A DNA stretch of 13,765 nucleotides from DAOTUL01 sp034437435 (lineage in GTDB: Bacteria; Chloroflexota; Anaerolineae; Aggregatilineales; Phototrophicaceae). The translations under genes and the position numbers were made by a program. The notes below the pieces were generated by a model. It was not told the DNA's origin. It did not search any database and saw only the letters and a program-made list of their open reading frames with translations. The DNA lies in contig CAYQJO010000107.1 of assembly GCA_964417785.1 (NCBI GenBank), positions 1 to 13,765 of the forward strand. The letters run 5' to 3'. Positions 1-5,180 of the stretch are shown here, one piece after another. Positions within the stretch are counted from its first letter, which is position 1; each line of letters starts with the position of its first letter.

Positions 1-86
1 CATCCACTCGGAGGACCGCTTTTTCAAATCTGCGCATAATTCAGGACGTTATCGGCAGTTCATCTACAATCAGAAAGGGCTGAGGT

Positions 87-364
87 CTATTCAGCGTGAT
101 CCGGCGACGCTTGGGTACAGGCATCGGTGGGTTGATTGCAGTCATCATTCGGCGGATTGCCATCGGTCTGGTCGCCTCCCGCACAGCCACCTTCCGAGTT
201 GCACACATCCTCCGGCGCTGCTCCAGTTGGGCATTCATCGTCGGCAGGGCCACCGGTCGGACACTGATCTGCATCAGCGGCCGGGTTTGATGCCTTACAA
301 TCGTCGCTGGCAGGCTGCCCGCCATAACAGTAGTCATCCGAGCTTTTGGCCTGCCCCCATTCTA
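87..364 (-). pseudogene. 3' stub of a Cys/Asp-rich, probably secreted protein, cut by the IS
   Basis: On the minus strand one frame is open from the IS boundary at 364 to a TAG at 87-89 (about 91 codons) with no convincing start codon. The product is rich in Asp, Cys, Gly, Pro and Thr, with repeated short units such as DDYC, DQCPTG, DECPTG, CNSEGGC and NDDC. This biased composition is typical of disulfide-bonded or calcium-binding linker regions in secreted surface proteins. The frame continues a few codons back into the IS end, so the original gene lay upstream of the insertion. Its 5' part is not on the other side of the IS, where an oxidoreductase gene ends instead. The rival frame over the same bases gives an Arg/Met/Pro-rich product that looks like a shadow. 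The family is not recognised. It could be non-coding, but the composition argues for a real C-terminus. Confidence 0.5.
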
Positions 365-1222
365 TGTACCAGTGCGAATGAGAGTCTGGGTTGATGATTC
401 GTTCGCTTGCTGAGCCGGAGGGAGGGGCGCAGCCCCGACCGGAGGATCAGCAAGCGACGCGGCGAACGTCGCGGGGGCCACGTACCCCAGCCACGAATGC
501 GGCCGACGATGGTTGTACGCCAATCGCCATTGCGTGGCCAGGTGCTTCGCCTCCGCCACGCTCGTGAACAGTTCCGCGTTCAGCAGTTCATCCCGCAGTC
601 GGCTGTGGAACGACTCGGCGTAGCCGTTCTGCCACGGGGCGCCCGGATCGATATACAGCGTCCGCACGTTGGCCGACGCCAGCCACGTCCGCAAGGCATT
701 GGCGATGAACTCCGGCCCGTTGTCGCTGCGGATGTGCTCGGGCACCCCACGCACGTGCATCAACTCGATCAGCACGTCGATCACATCCGTCGAACGCATC
801 GAACGATCCACCTCCAACGCCAGGCATTCGCGCGTGTACTCATCGACCACGCTCAGCCACTTCAGCGCCCGACCGTCTTCGGTCCGATCGTGAATGAAGT
901 CCCACGCCCACACATGGTCCTTGTGTGCTGCGCATTGGCGAATCACACTGTTGTCGCTCGATCCCAATCGTCGCTTCTTGTGCTGTTTGATCGGCACTTT
1001 CAGGCCTTCCTGTCGCCACAACCGATACACACGCTTGCCGTTCACACGCCAACCCTCGCCCCGAAGCCAACCGGTGATCATTCGATACCCATGACGTGGA
1101 TTCGCCCGCGCTAACTCGTGCATTCGCCTGACCAGTCGTCCTTCGTCGTCGGCTCGCCTGGGTCGATACCGCTGGGTCGACCGTGGCTGACTGAGCACCC
1201 CGCACGCCCGGCGTTCACTCAC
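362..1222 (-). CDS. IS3-family transposase OrfB (DDE catalytic subunit)
   Basis: OrfB carries the rve integrase core of IS3-family transposases. An N-terminal HTH_21-like part (NPRHGYRMITGWLRGEGW, about residues 41-58) precedes a D-D-35-E triad: Asp108 in WAWDFIHD, Asp167 in RSDNGPEF and Glu203 in NGYAESFHSRLRDELL. The quoted start is a GTG at 1222, but the same frame is open back to 1294, and the extra residues (SPSRRRESVAHVQRQLSG) match what IS407-type OrfB proteins carry before SERRAC. It is therefore probably made mainly as an OrfAB fusion by -1 frameshifting on GGGAAAC at 1282-1288, in the orfA 3' end. The TAG stop (362-364) falls outside the inverted repeat and comes from flanking DNA. 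The catalytic residues are intact. Confidence 0.92.
   Translation of the reverse strand: MSERRACGVLSQPRSTQRYRPRRADDEGRLVRRMHELARANPRHGYRMITGWLRGEGWRVNGKRVYRLWRQEGLKVPIKQHKKRRLGSSDNSVIRQCAAHKDHVWAWDFIHDRTEDGRALKWLSVVDEYTRECLALEVDRSMRSTDVIDVLIELMHVRGVPEHIRSDNGPEFIANALRTWLASANVRTLYIDPGAPWQNGYAESFHSRLRDELLNAELFTSVAEAKHLATQWRLAYNHRRPHSWLGYVAPATFAASLADPPVGAAPLPPAQQANESSTQTLIRTGT
365..386 (+). repeat. IS terminal inverted repeat, orfB side
   Basis: Read on the plus strand this repeat begins TGTACCAG and ends with the 11-mer GAATGAGAGTC. It matches 18 of 22 positions of the opposite end read on the minus strand (TGATCCAG then GAATGAGAGTC). The final ACA codon of orfB is the tip of this repeat, and the TAG stop lies just outside it at 362-364. 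Confidence 0.85.
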
Positions 1223-1275
1223 CCCAGACAGTTGCCGCTGAACGTGCGCGACCGACTCACGCCGACGCGAAGGAC

Positions 1276-1560
1276 TTACCCGTTTCCCAGGTACTCATTG
1301 GCCTCCTTGAGAATCTGCTTGTCCAGCGTCAGGTCCGCCACCGCCTTCTTCAGTCGCGCGTTCTCCTGCTCCAACTGCTTGAGCCGCTTGAGGGCATCAG
1401 CCTTCATCCCGCCGTAGTCCTTCTTCCAGCGGTAATACGTCTGCTCGCTGACCCCCAGCTTCTGGCACACCTGGCCGATTGAATGACCGCCCGCCAGATC
1501 CGCCTCGGCCGCACGCAGCTTGACAACAATCTGCTCCGGCGTGTGTCGTGTTCGCTTCAT
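1276..1560 (-). CDS. IS3-family transposase OrfA (HTH subunit)
   Basis: This 94-residue protein is the DNA-binding OrfA of an IS3 element. It has a helix-turn-helix of the transposase_8/HTH_Tnp_1 type (TPEQIVVKLRAAEADL, then HSIGQVCQKLGVSEQTYYRWKK) followed by a leucine-zipper-like coiled coil (LKRLKQLEQENARLKKAVADL) that mediates OrfA/OrfAB assembly. The ATG at 1560 is chosen because AAGGAG lies 8 bases upstream; a longer reading from 1605 would start in the inverted repeat inside the neighbouring gene. Its 3' end overlaps the open orfB frame by 19 bases. In this family OrfA alone usually binds the ends and represses, while the OrfAB fusion catalyses transposition. Confidence 0.9.
   Translation of the reverse strand: MKRTRHTPEQIVVKLRAAEADLAGGHSIGQVCQKLGVSEQTYYRWKKDYGGMKADALKRLKQLEQENARLKKAVADLTLDKQILKEANEYLGNG
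1282..1288 (-). promoter_or_regulatory. Programmed -1 frameshift heptamer GGGAAAC
   Basis: Near the end of orfA the codons read CTG GGA AAC GGG TAA, giving G GGA AAC in exact X-XXY-YYZ register, four codons before termination counting the stop. Slipping back one base continues as GGG AAA CGG into the open orfB frame, which is -1 relative to orfA. This is the canonical IS3 arrangement for making the OrfAB fusion. Confidence 0.85.
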
Positions 1561-1568
1561 ACAAGAGT

Positions 1569-1587
1569 CTCCTTGCCCAAATGGGCA
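1569..1587 (-). promoter_or_regulatory. orfA ribosome-binding site overlapped by a small palindrome
   Basis: The Shine-Dalgarno AAGGAG (1569-1574) is directly preceded by the perfect palindrome TGCCCA-TT-TGGGCA (1574-1587), sharing one base. In a transcript reading in from the oxidoreductase gene this could fold next to the ribosome-binding site and limit translation. Protection from impinging transcription is known in several IS families; here it is an inference from position. Confidence 0.45.
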
Positions 1588-1592
1588 GTGTC

Positions 1593-1614
1593 GACTCTCA
1601 TTCAAACTGGATCA
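1593..1614 (-). repeat. IS terminal inverted repeat, orfA side
   Basis: Read on the minus strand it begins TGATCCAG and ends GAATGAGAGTC, pairing with the repeat at 365-386. It also encodes the last three residues (Asp-Pro-Val) and the TGA stop of the upstream oxidoreductase gene, so the insertion redefined that gene's 3' end. Confidence 0.85.
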
Positions 1615-2795
1615 ACTTCCGGGGGGCACGCCACCTCGAGTGCCTGGTCGATTTGACGCCAGTCTTCAGCCAGATCGATCACCGAGCCTTGCTCCATAGC
1701 GCGGTCGATGGCGAAGCAGCTCACCGCCGAGTCCAGCCCCATCATCGCCGTCGCCGCAGGCACCCGTTCGTGGCGGATAGAATCGGCGAGGTGGTCCACA
1801 AGGTGCGTGTCGCCGTCGCCGTGCCCTCCGCCTTGCAACTCGTATACCTGCGTCGGCTCGTCCCAGCCGGTGCGAGTATGTTCGATACGTCCGGCCCTCA
1901 GGTCGGCGCGGATCGAGCCGGTCTCGCCGAGCAGATAAAATCGGCGTTCGGGAATGGCGGCGCTGCAGTTCGTGTGGAAGGTCGCGTGCACCGCGTTGTC
2001 GAACTCGATGATCGCCACCTGGTGATCGACGATGTCTTTGTCGTCACGGAAGGGGGTCTCCGGGGATCGGGCGGCCTTCCAGGCTTGGAATGCAGGTCGA
2101 CCGTCCGGCGAGGGACCGATTTGCTCCTGAAGCCCACGATTGGCCTCGGTGAACAGCGTGCAACCTCCAAAGCTGGCAACGCGAATCGGTCTACCGCCGA
2201 TTAGCCAGTGCGCCACATCGACGTCGTGGCAGCATTTTTCGAGCAGGTGTGTCCCTGCCATCGCGGTATGTCGCCGCCAGTTCTGATGGATATATCCGCC
2301 ATGGTCTGGGATGAGCGTCTCGTTGAACTCGAAACTGATGATCCGCCCGATCGCGCCCTCGTCGAGCATTTCTCGAATTCTGCGGTAGAAACTCGCATAG
2401 CGCAGGGTGAGGCCGAGGCTAAATATCCGCCCACTTTCCCGGATCGCGTGCAGCAGTGCAAGGCAATCTTCGAGCGTGGTAGCCAGGGGCTTCTCGCAAA
2501 AGACATGCCGGCCCGCCGCCAACGCCATCTCGGCGTGCTCGCGGTGCAGCGCGTTGGGTGAGCCAATAGCCACCCATGACACCTGCGGATCGGAACACAA
2601 CTCAGCCGGGGTCTCATGTATCTGTAAGTCGACGCCGAATAATCGCCGAGCGCATTGCAGACTCTCTTCAGAAGGGTCGCACACAGCGACGACCCGCAGA
2701 TCGGGATGCCGCTCGATAAGCAGGCTCATTACTCTCCGAAGCCGATTGCCGCATCCGATCAATCCGATTCCATGTTGTCTCATGTCGACTGTCAT
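1602..2795 (-). CDS. Gfo/Idh/MocA family NAD(P)-dependent oxidoreductase, 3' end altered by IS
   Basis: The 397-residue product has an N-terminal Rossmann fold with the dinucleotide motif GLIGCG (residues 11-16) and Asp40 after the second strand, favouring NAD(H). The conserved E101-K-P-L follows, then the C-terminal substrate domain with the signature EKCCHDVDVAHW (186-197), whose His190 and Asp191 positions are catalytic or substrate-binding in this family. These enzymes oxidise or epimerise hydroxyls on sugars, inositols and sugar derivatives; the substrate here is unknown. The ATG at 2795 has GGAG 9 bases upstream (2805-2808). The gene is close to full length, but the last three codons and stop come from the IS inverted repeat, so the native C-terminus has been replaced or trimmed. 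Activity may well survive because both core domains are present. Confidence 0.9.
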   Translation of the reverse strand: MTVDMRQHGIGLIGCGNRLRRVMSLLIERHPDLRVVAVCDPSEESLQCARRLFGVDLQIHETPAELCSDPQVSWVAIGSPNALHREHAEMALAAGRHVFCEKPLATTLEDCLALLHAIRESGRIFSLGLTLRYASFYRRIREMLDEGAIGRIISFEFNETLIPDHGGYIHQNWRRHTAMAGTHLLEKCCHDVDVAHWLIGGRPIRVASFGGCTLFTEANRGLQEQIGPSPDGRPAFQAWKAARSPETPFRDDKDIVDHQVAIIEFDNAVHATFHTNCSAAIPERRFYLLGETGSIRADLRAGRIEHTRTGWDEPTQVYELQGGGHGDGDTHLVDHLADSIRHERVPAATAMMGLDSAVSCFAIDRAMEQGSVIDLAEDWRQIDQALEVACPPEVDPV

Positions 2796-2824
2796 GTTTT
2801 GTTACTCCGCATCAAACTAGGTCG

Positions 2825-2842
2825 CGTCTGACGGCTCAGACG
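2825..2842 (-). promoter_or_regulatory. Short leader hairpin upstream of the oxidoreductase
   Basis: CGTCTGA and TCAGACG form a perfect 7-bp stem with a 4-base CGGC loop, ending 30 bases before the ATG at 2795. It lies between the proposed promoter and the start, so it would be in the 5' leader. It could stabilise the message or act as a protein-binding site; nothing more specific can be said. Confidence 0.35.
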
Positions 2843-2917
2843 TTCGATCGATATCGCGCTCTCTTACTGTGGAGCTTTGATAGTGGGTTCTTCGCCTAGG
2901 GTCAAGAACGCCGAGGT

Positions 2918-2941
2918 ATACACCAAGCCGAGTGTATCATA
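2918..2941 (-). promoter_or_regulatory. Candidate -10 element with overlapping operator-like palindrome
   Basis: On the minus strand TATGAT (2936-2941) is a good -10 match, though the hexamer 17 bases further upstream is a poor -35. Starting inside the -10, ATACAC (2932-2937) pairs with GTGTAT (2918-2923) across an 8-base spacer, which puts a 20-bp inverted repeat over the expected transcription start. That is the usual position for a repressor site controlling a sugar catabolic gene. Both calls rest on pattern only. The surrounding gap (2796-3138) otherwise holds the leader hairpin, the repeated AAAAGGG motif and the terminator listed separately. Confidence 0.4.
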
Positions 2942-3046
2942 TCTCTATTTACTGTGGATGCACGGCACTTGTTCGATTAGGAGTTTGAATCCATCCGCTG
3001 AATACAGACCTTGACAGACCCAGCTTTATAGGTGGTAATCGGCGTG

Positions 3047-3096
3047 CAAAAGGGGCACACCACGGCGGGTAGATCGGCATCGAAAAGGGACACACC
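3047..3096. repeat. Pair of near-identical AAAAGGG(G)-CACACC motifs, 35 bp apart
   Basis: CAAAAGGGGCACACC (3047-3061) and GAAAAGGGACACACC (3082-3096) are near-copies in the spacer downstream of sulfatase 1. The second copy forms the tail and one arm of the terminator hairpin. The pair may be a local duplication or the eroded end of a mobile element; no transposase remnant is visible beside it. Confidence 0.4.
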
Positions 3097-3113
3097 GTAC
3101 CGACGCGGTGTGT
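3083..3113 (-). terminator. Probable intrinsic terminator of sulfatase 1
   Basis: On the minus strand ACACACCG (3106-3113) and CGGTGTGT (3090-3097) make an 8-bp stem with an 8-base loop, directly followed by CCCTTTT (3083-3089). It lies 25 bases past the stop codon of sulfatase 1. The U-tract is short, so termination may be partial. Confidence 0.55.
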
Positions 3114-3138
3114 GTGACGTCATGCCGCGCTTGCGAGC

Positions 3139-4590
3139 TCAATGCATCGGCATGTCGTTAAACTGTCGCTGCAATCGGTCGAGTTCCGCCTTCAACTCGG
3201 CGGTGACCCGCTCGGATCCAGGCTGGCCGTAGATGTTAGTGAGTTCGTCGGGGTCGGCGGTCAAGTCGAACAACTCCCAATACGGCTCGACGCCGATATT
3301 CACCTGCCCCGCCCCGGCGCAGTCCAGCGGGTCGGCGTAGAAGTAGATCAACTTGTGCGTCCGCGTCCGCACGCCGTAGTGACTGGTGGTGTGGTGCGCT
3401 CGCTCGCTGTCCATCCAGTAGCGATAGTACACCGACTGCGGCCAGTCGTCGGGCACCTCGCCGGTCATCACGCCTTTGGCCGATCGCCCCTGCATCGCCG
3501 GCGGCACGTCGACGCCCGCGAAGTCCAGCAATGTGGGCGCGAAGTCTACGTTGGTCAGCATCGCGTCGCTTGTCGAACCCGCCGGGATCGCCCGCGGATA
3601 CCGCACCAGCAGCGGCATGTTGAACGAGTGCTCGTAGATGAACCGCTTGTCGTACCAGCCGTGGTCGCCGAGGAAAAAGCCCTGGTCCGATGTGTACGCC
3701 ACGATCGTGTCGTCGGTCATCCCCAGCATGTCGAGCGTGTCCAGCAGCCGCCCGACGTTGCGGTCGATCCCCGCCACACACCGGAGGTAATCCTTGATGT
3801 ACCGGTCGTAGTACCAGAGCTTCCGCTCGCGCGGCGACAGCCCCGCCGGCGGCTCGGCCTTCACGTCCCTGCCCGTCAGATCCCGGTCGATCCGCATCCG
3901 TGCCGCCGCCGCCGCCGGTCGCGTTGCGTAGTCGTCCCAAAGCGTCGCCGGCCCGGCGATCGTCTCGCCCTCGTACAGCGACGCCTCCCGCGGCCCCGGC
4001 TCCCACGGCCGGTGCGGCGCCTTGTGATGCACGCACAGGAAGAACGGCTCGTCCCCACGCTCGGCACAATGGCGCTCCAGCCACTGCAGCGACATGTCCG
4101 TGATCAGGTCCGTCACGTAACCCTCGGTCTGCAAAGTGCCGAAACGCACCGATCGCTCCCCGTCGTGCGACCCCGTGTGGAACTCGGGGTTGTAGTAGTC
4201 GCCCTGCCCCGGCAGCACCGTCCAGTCGTCGAACCAATTGGGGTCGGCGCTGGTCCCCCCGGTCTGCTCGCCGTGGCCGAGGTGCCACTTGCCGAAGATC
4301 GCCGTGCGATACCCCGCCGACTTCAGCACCCGCTGAACCTGCGGGTCGTGCCGGTTGTCCAGCGACTCTTGCAGCGTCCGCACCCCGCACACGTGCGTGT
4401 GCTGACCCGTCAGAATGCTCGCCCGGCTCGGCGTGCAGATGGGGTTGGTGCAATAGCAGTCGTCGCAACGCAACCCGCCGGTCGCGAGACGGTCGATCTC
4501 GGGCGTCTGGTTGATCTTCGACCCGTACGCCGATATCGCGTGCGCAGCATGGTCGTCGGACATGATGAAAATGATGTTGGGACGTGACAT
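3139..4590 (-). CDS. Sulfatase, formylglycine-dependent type I (sulfatase 1), no signal peptide
   Basis: This 483-residue protein hydrolyses sulfate esters using a formylglycine made from Cys52 in C-T-P-S-R (52-56, followed by ASILTG). Other family landmarks are present: the metal-binding SDD at 11-13, GKWHLG with Lys101 and His103, APHRPW with His193, SDQG (301-304) and Lys315 in DKRFIYE. The sequence around NPICTPSRASILTGQ and SDQGFFLGDHGWYDKR resembles proteins often annotated as N-acetylglucosamine-6-sulfatase or mucin-desulfating sulfatase, but this does not fix the substrate. Maturation needs a formylglycine-generating enzyme encoded elsewhere. No signal peptide is visible at the N-terminus, unlike most planctomycete sulfatases, so cytoplasmic action is inferred. 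GGAG sits 6 bases before the ATG at 4590. A decayed transposase separates it from the upstream mannosidase. Confidence 0.93.
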   Translation of the reverse strand: MSRPNIIFIMSDDHAAHAISAYGSKINQTPEIDRLATGGLRCDDCYCTNPICTPSRASILTGQHTHVCGVRTLQESLDNRHDPQVQRVLKSAGYRTAIFGKWHLGHGEQTGGTSADPNWFDDWTVLPGQGDYYNPEFHTGSHDGERSVRFGTLQTEGYVTDLITDMSLQWLERHCAERGDEPFFLCVHHKAPHRPWEPGPREASLYEGETIAGPATLWDDYATRPAAAAARMRIDRDLTGRDVKAEPPAGLSPRERKLWYYDRYIKDYLRCVAGIDRNVGRLLDTLDMLGMTDDTIVAYTSDQGFFLGDHGWYDKRFIYEHSFNMPLLVRYPRAIPAGSTSDAMLTNVDFAPTLLDFAGVDVPPAMQGRSAKGVMTGEVPDDWPQSVYYRYWMDSERAHHTTSHYGVRTRTHKLIYFYADPLDCAGAGQVNIGVEPYWELFDLTADPDELTNIYGQPGSERVTAELKAELDRLQRQFNDMPMH

Positions 4591-4657
4591 GGCAGACTCC
4601 GGGATAAGAAATTGAAGGAAATTGATTAGCAGAGCGGGTGTAAATGCGCGTCACTTC

Positions 4658-4678
4658 TGGTTAAGCGATGCGTAACCA
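4658..4678. promoter_or_regulatory. Operator-like palindrome upstream of sulfatase 1
   Basis: TGGTTA and TAACCA flank a 9-base spacer that is itself partly symmetric, so eight of ten base pairs across the 21-bp site are complementary. It lies 68 bases before the sulfatase 1 start, where a repressor or activator could bind. Length and symmetry resemble LacI-type sites. No regulator gene is present in the window, and no convincing -35/-10 pair was found around it. Confidence 0.35.
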
Positions 4679-4726
4679 CAACCTCAAATTCGCTCGGATT
4701 TCGGATACAATCTATTTCGCCGGTTC

Positions 4727-5161
4727 TTGCGGTGCGTCGCAGCCTGGCGCATGGCCACGCAGCCGATGGAGTTTACTCAACTCAACCGGCACACTGCAAA
4801 TCCTCTCCCACAGGCGATGCGCATCCGAATGGCCTGGGTGTGTGAGTCTCAAAGCCGCTTTAGAATGAAAGTCATGGTCCTCGACGCCGGCATCCGCAGT
4901 GACGGCTGGCTGAGCCACGACGGCTTGGTCAACTTCGGCCACAACAAGCACCTTCACGTCGATCATGGCCACAGCGAGTTTGCCGACGGAGTCCGTCACG
5001 TCGACGGCACCGAGAGTTTTCGATCCTACGCCAAAACCCGACACGCCTGCTACCACGACGTGCCCGAGACGACATTCTACCTCCACCTGAAATGACGCGA
5101 CTTCCTCTTCTACCATGGACAGCCCAATCACCAACTACCAACTACTGCTCAAGCCCTGTAG
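4727..5161 (+). pseudogene. Decayed 3' part of an IS1595-family (ISXO2-like) transposase
   Basis: The only recognisable coding relic on the plus strand matches the C-terminal half of ISXO2-like transposases. RIRMAWVCESQS stands for the usual GRIRM-D-S segment. SDGWLSHDGLVNFGHNKHLHVDHG (4899-4970) stands for TDGW-YDGLV-GY-KH-VNHG and includes the second catalytic Asp. GTESFRSYAKTR stands for GIESFW-FAK-R with the catalytic Glu, and ETTFYLHLK for the family's FYLHLKE. Decay is clear: the codon after HLK, normally Glu, is TGA (5093-5095), and the same frame then continues with an ECEFRFN-like stretch to a TAG at 5159-5161. The N-terminal half with its zinc ribbon and first catalytic Asp is missing. 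It now separates the alpha-mannosidase from sulfatase 1 and probably interrupts a former operon. The rest of the gap (4591-4726) carries only the operator-like palindrome. Confidence 0.8.
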
Positions 5162-5180
5162 ACAATACCCGCTCAGCTAT

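Larger units (their letters stand above)
365..1614 (-). mobile_element. Complete IS3-family insertion sequence (IS407-like), about 1250 bp
   Basis: The element has two overlapping transposase frames (orfA 1560-1276, orfB from the -1 frame to 362) between imperfect 22-bp inverted repeats at 365-386 and 1593-1614 that match at 18 positions and begin with TG. Size, TG...CA tips, the orfA/orfB arrangement and the OrfB sequence (WAWDFIHDRT, VVDEYTRECLAL) point to the IS407 group of the IS3 family, which normally makes 4-bp target duplications. Here the four flanking bases differ (TCTA on the low side, ACTT on the high side), so no duplication is visible. The flanks are unrelated gene ends, which suggests recombination or deletion at the IS after insertion. 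Both frames are intact, so the element could still be active. Confidence 0.88.

Noticed and set aside
41..337. A 98-codon minus-strand frame beside the IS
   Set aside because: Arg/Met/Pro-rich and featureless; another frame over the same bases gives the periodic Cys/Asp-rich product, which is the better coding candidate.
407..1114. A 235-codon plus-strand frame inside the IS
   Set aside because: Antisense shadow of orfB, rich in Arg, His and Pro, with no domain or ribosome-binding site.
3682..3693. SDQG instead of the common SDHG or SDNG in sulfatase 1, as a possible inactivating change
   Set aside because: SDQGFFLG-HGW-DKR is a normal variant in this sulfatase subfamily, and the Cys-Thr-Pro-Ser-Arg site and the other active-site residues are intact.
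3142..4587. A 481-codon open frame on the plus strand, antisense to almost all of sulfatase 1
   Set aside because: It mirrors the sulfatase codon for codon, is Arg/Val/His/Pro-rich with no domain, and arises from GC-rich third positions. The minus-strand frame has all sulfatase motifs.
3236..4654. A 472-codon minus-strand frame overlapping sulfatase 1 in another register
   Set aside because: Its product is dominated by Arg, Ala, Gly and His with no recognisable fold, as expected of an off-frame reading of GC-rich DNA.
5117..5150. Tandem ACCAACT units as a short repeat or attachment site
   Set aside because: Only two 7-bp copies, lying in the frame of the decayed transposase tail; no CRISPR-like or integration-site features.
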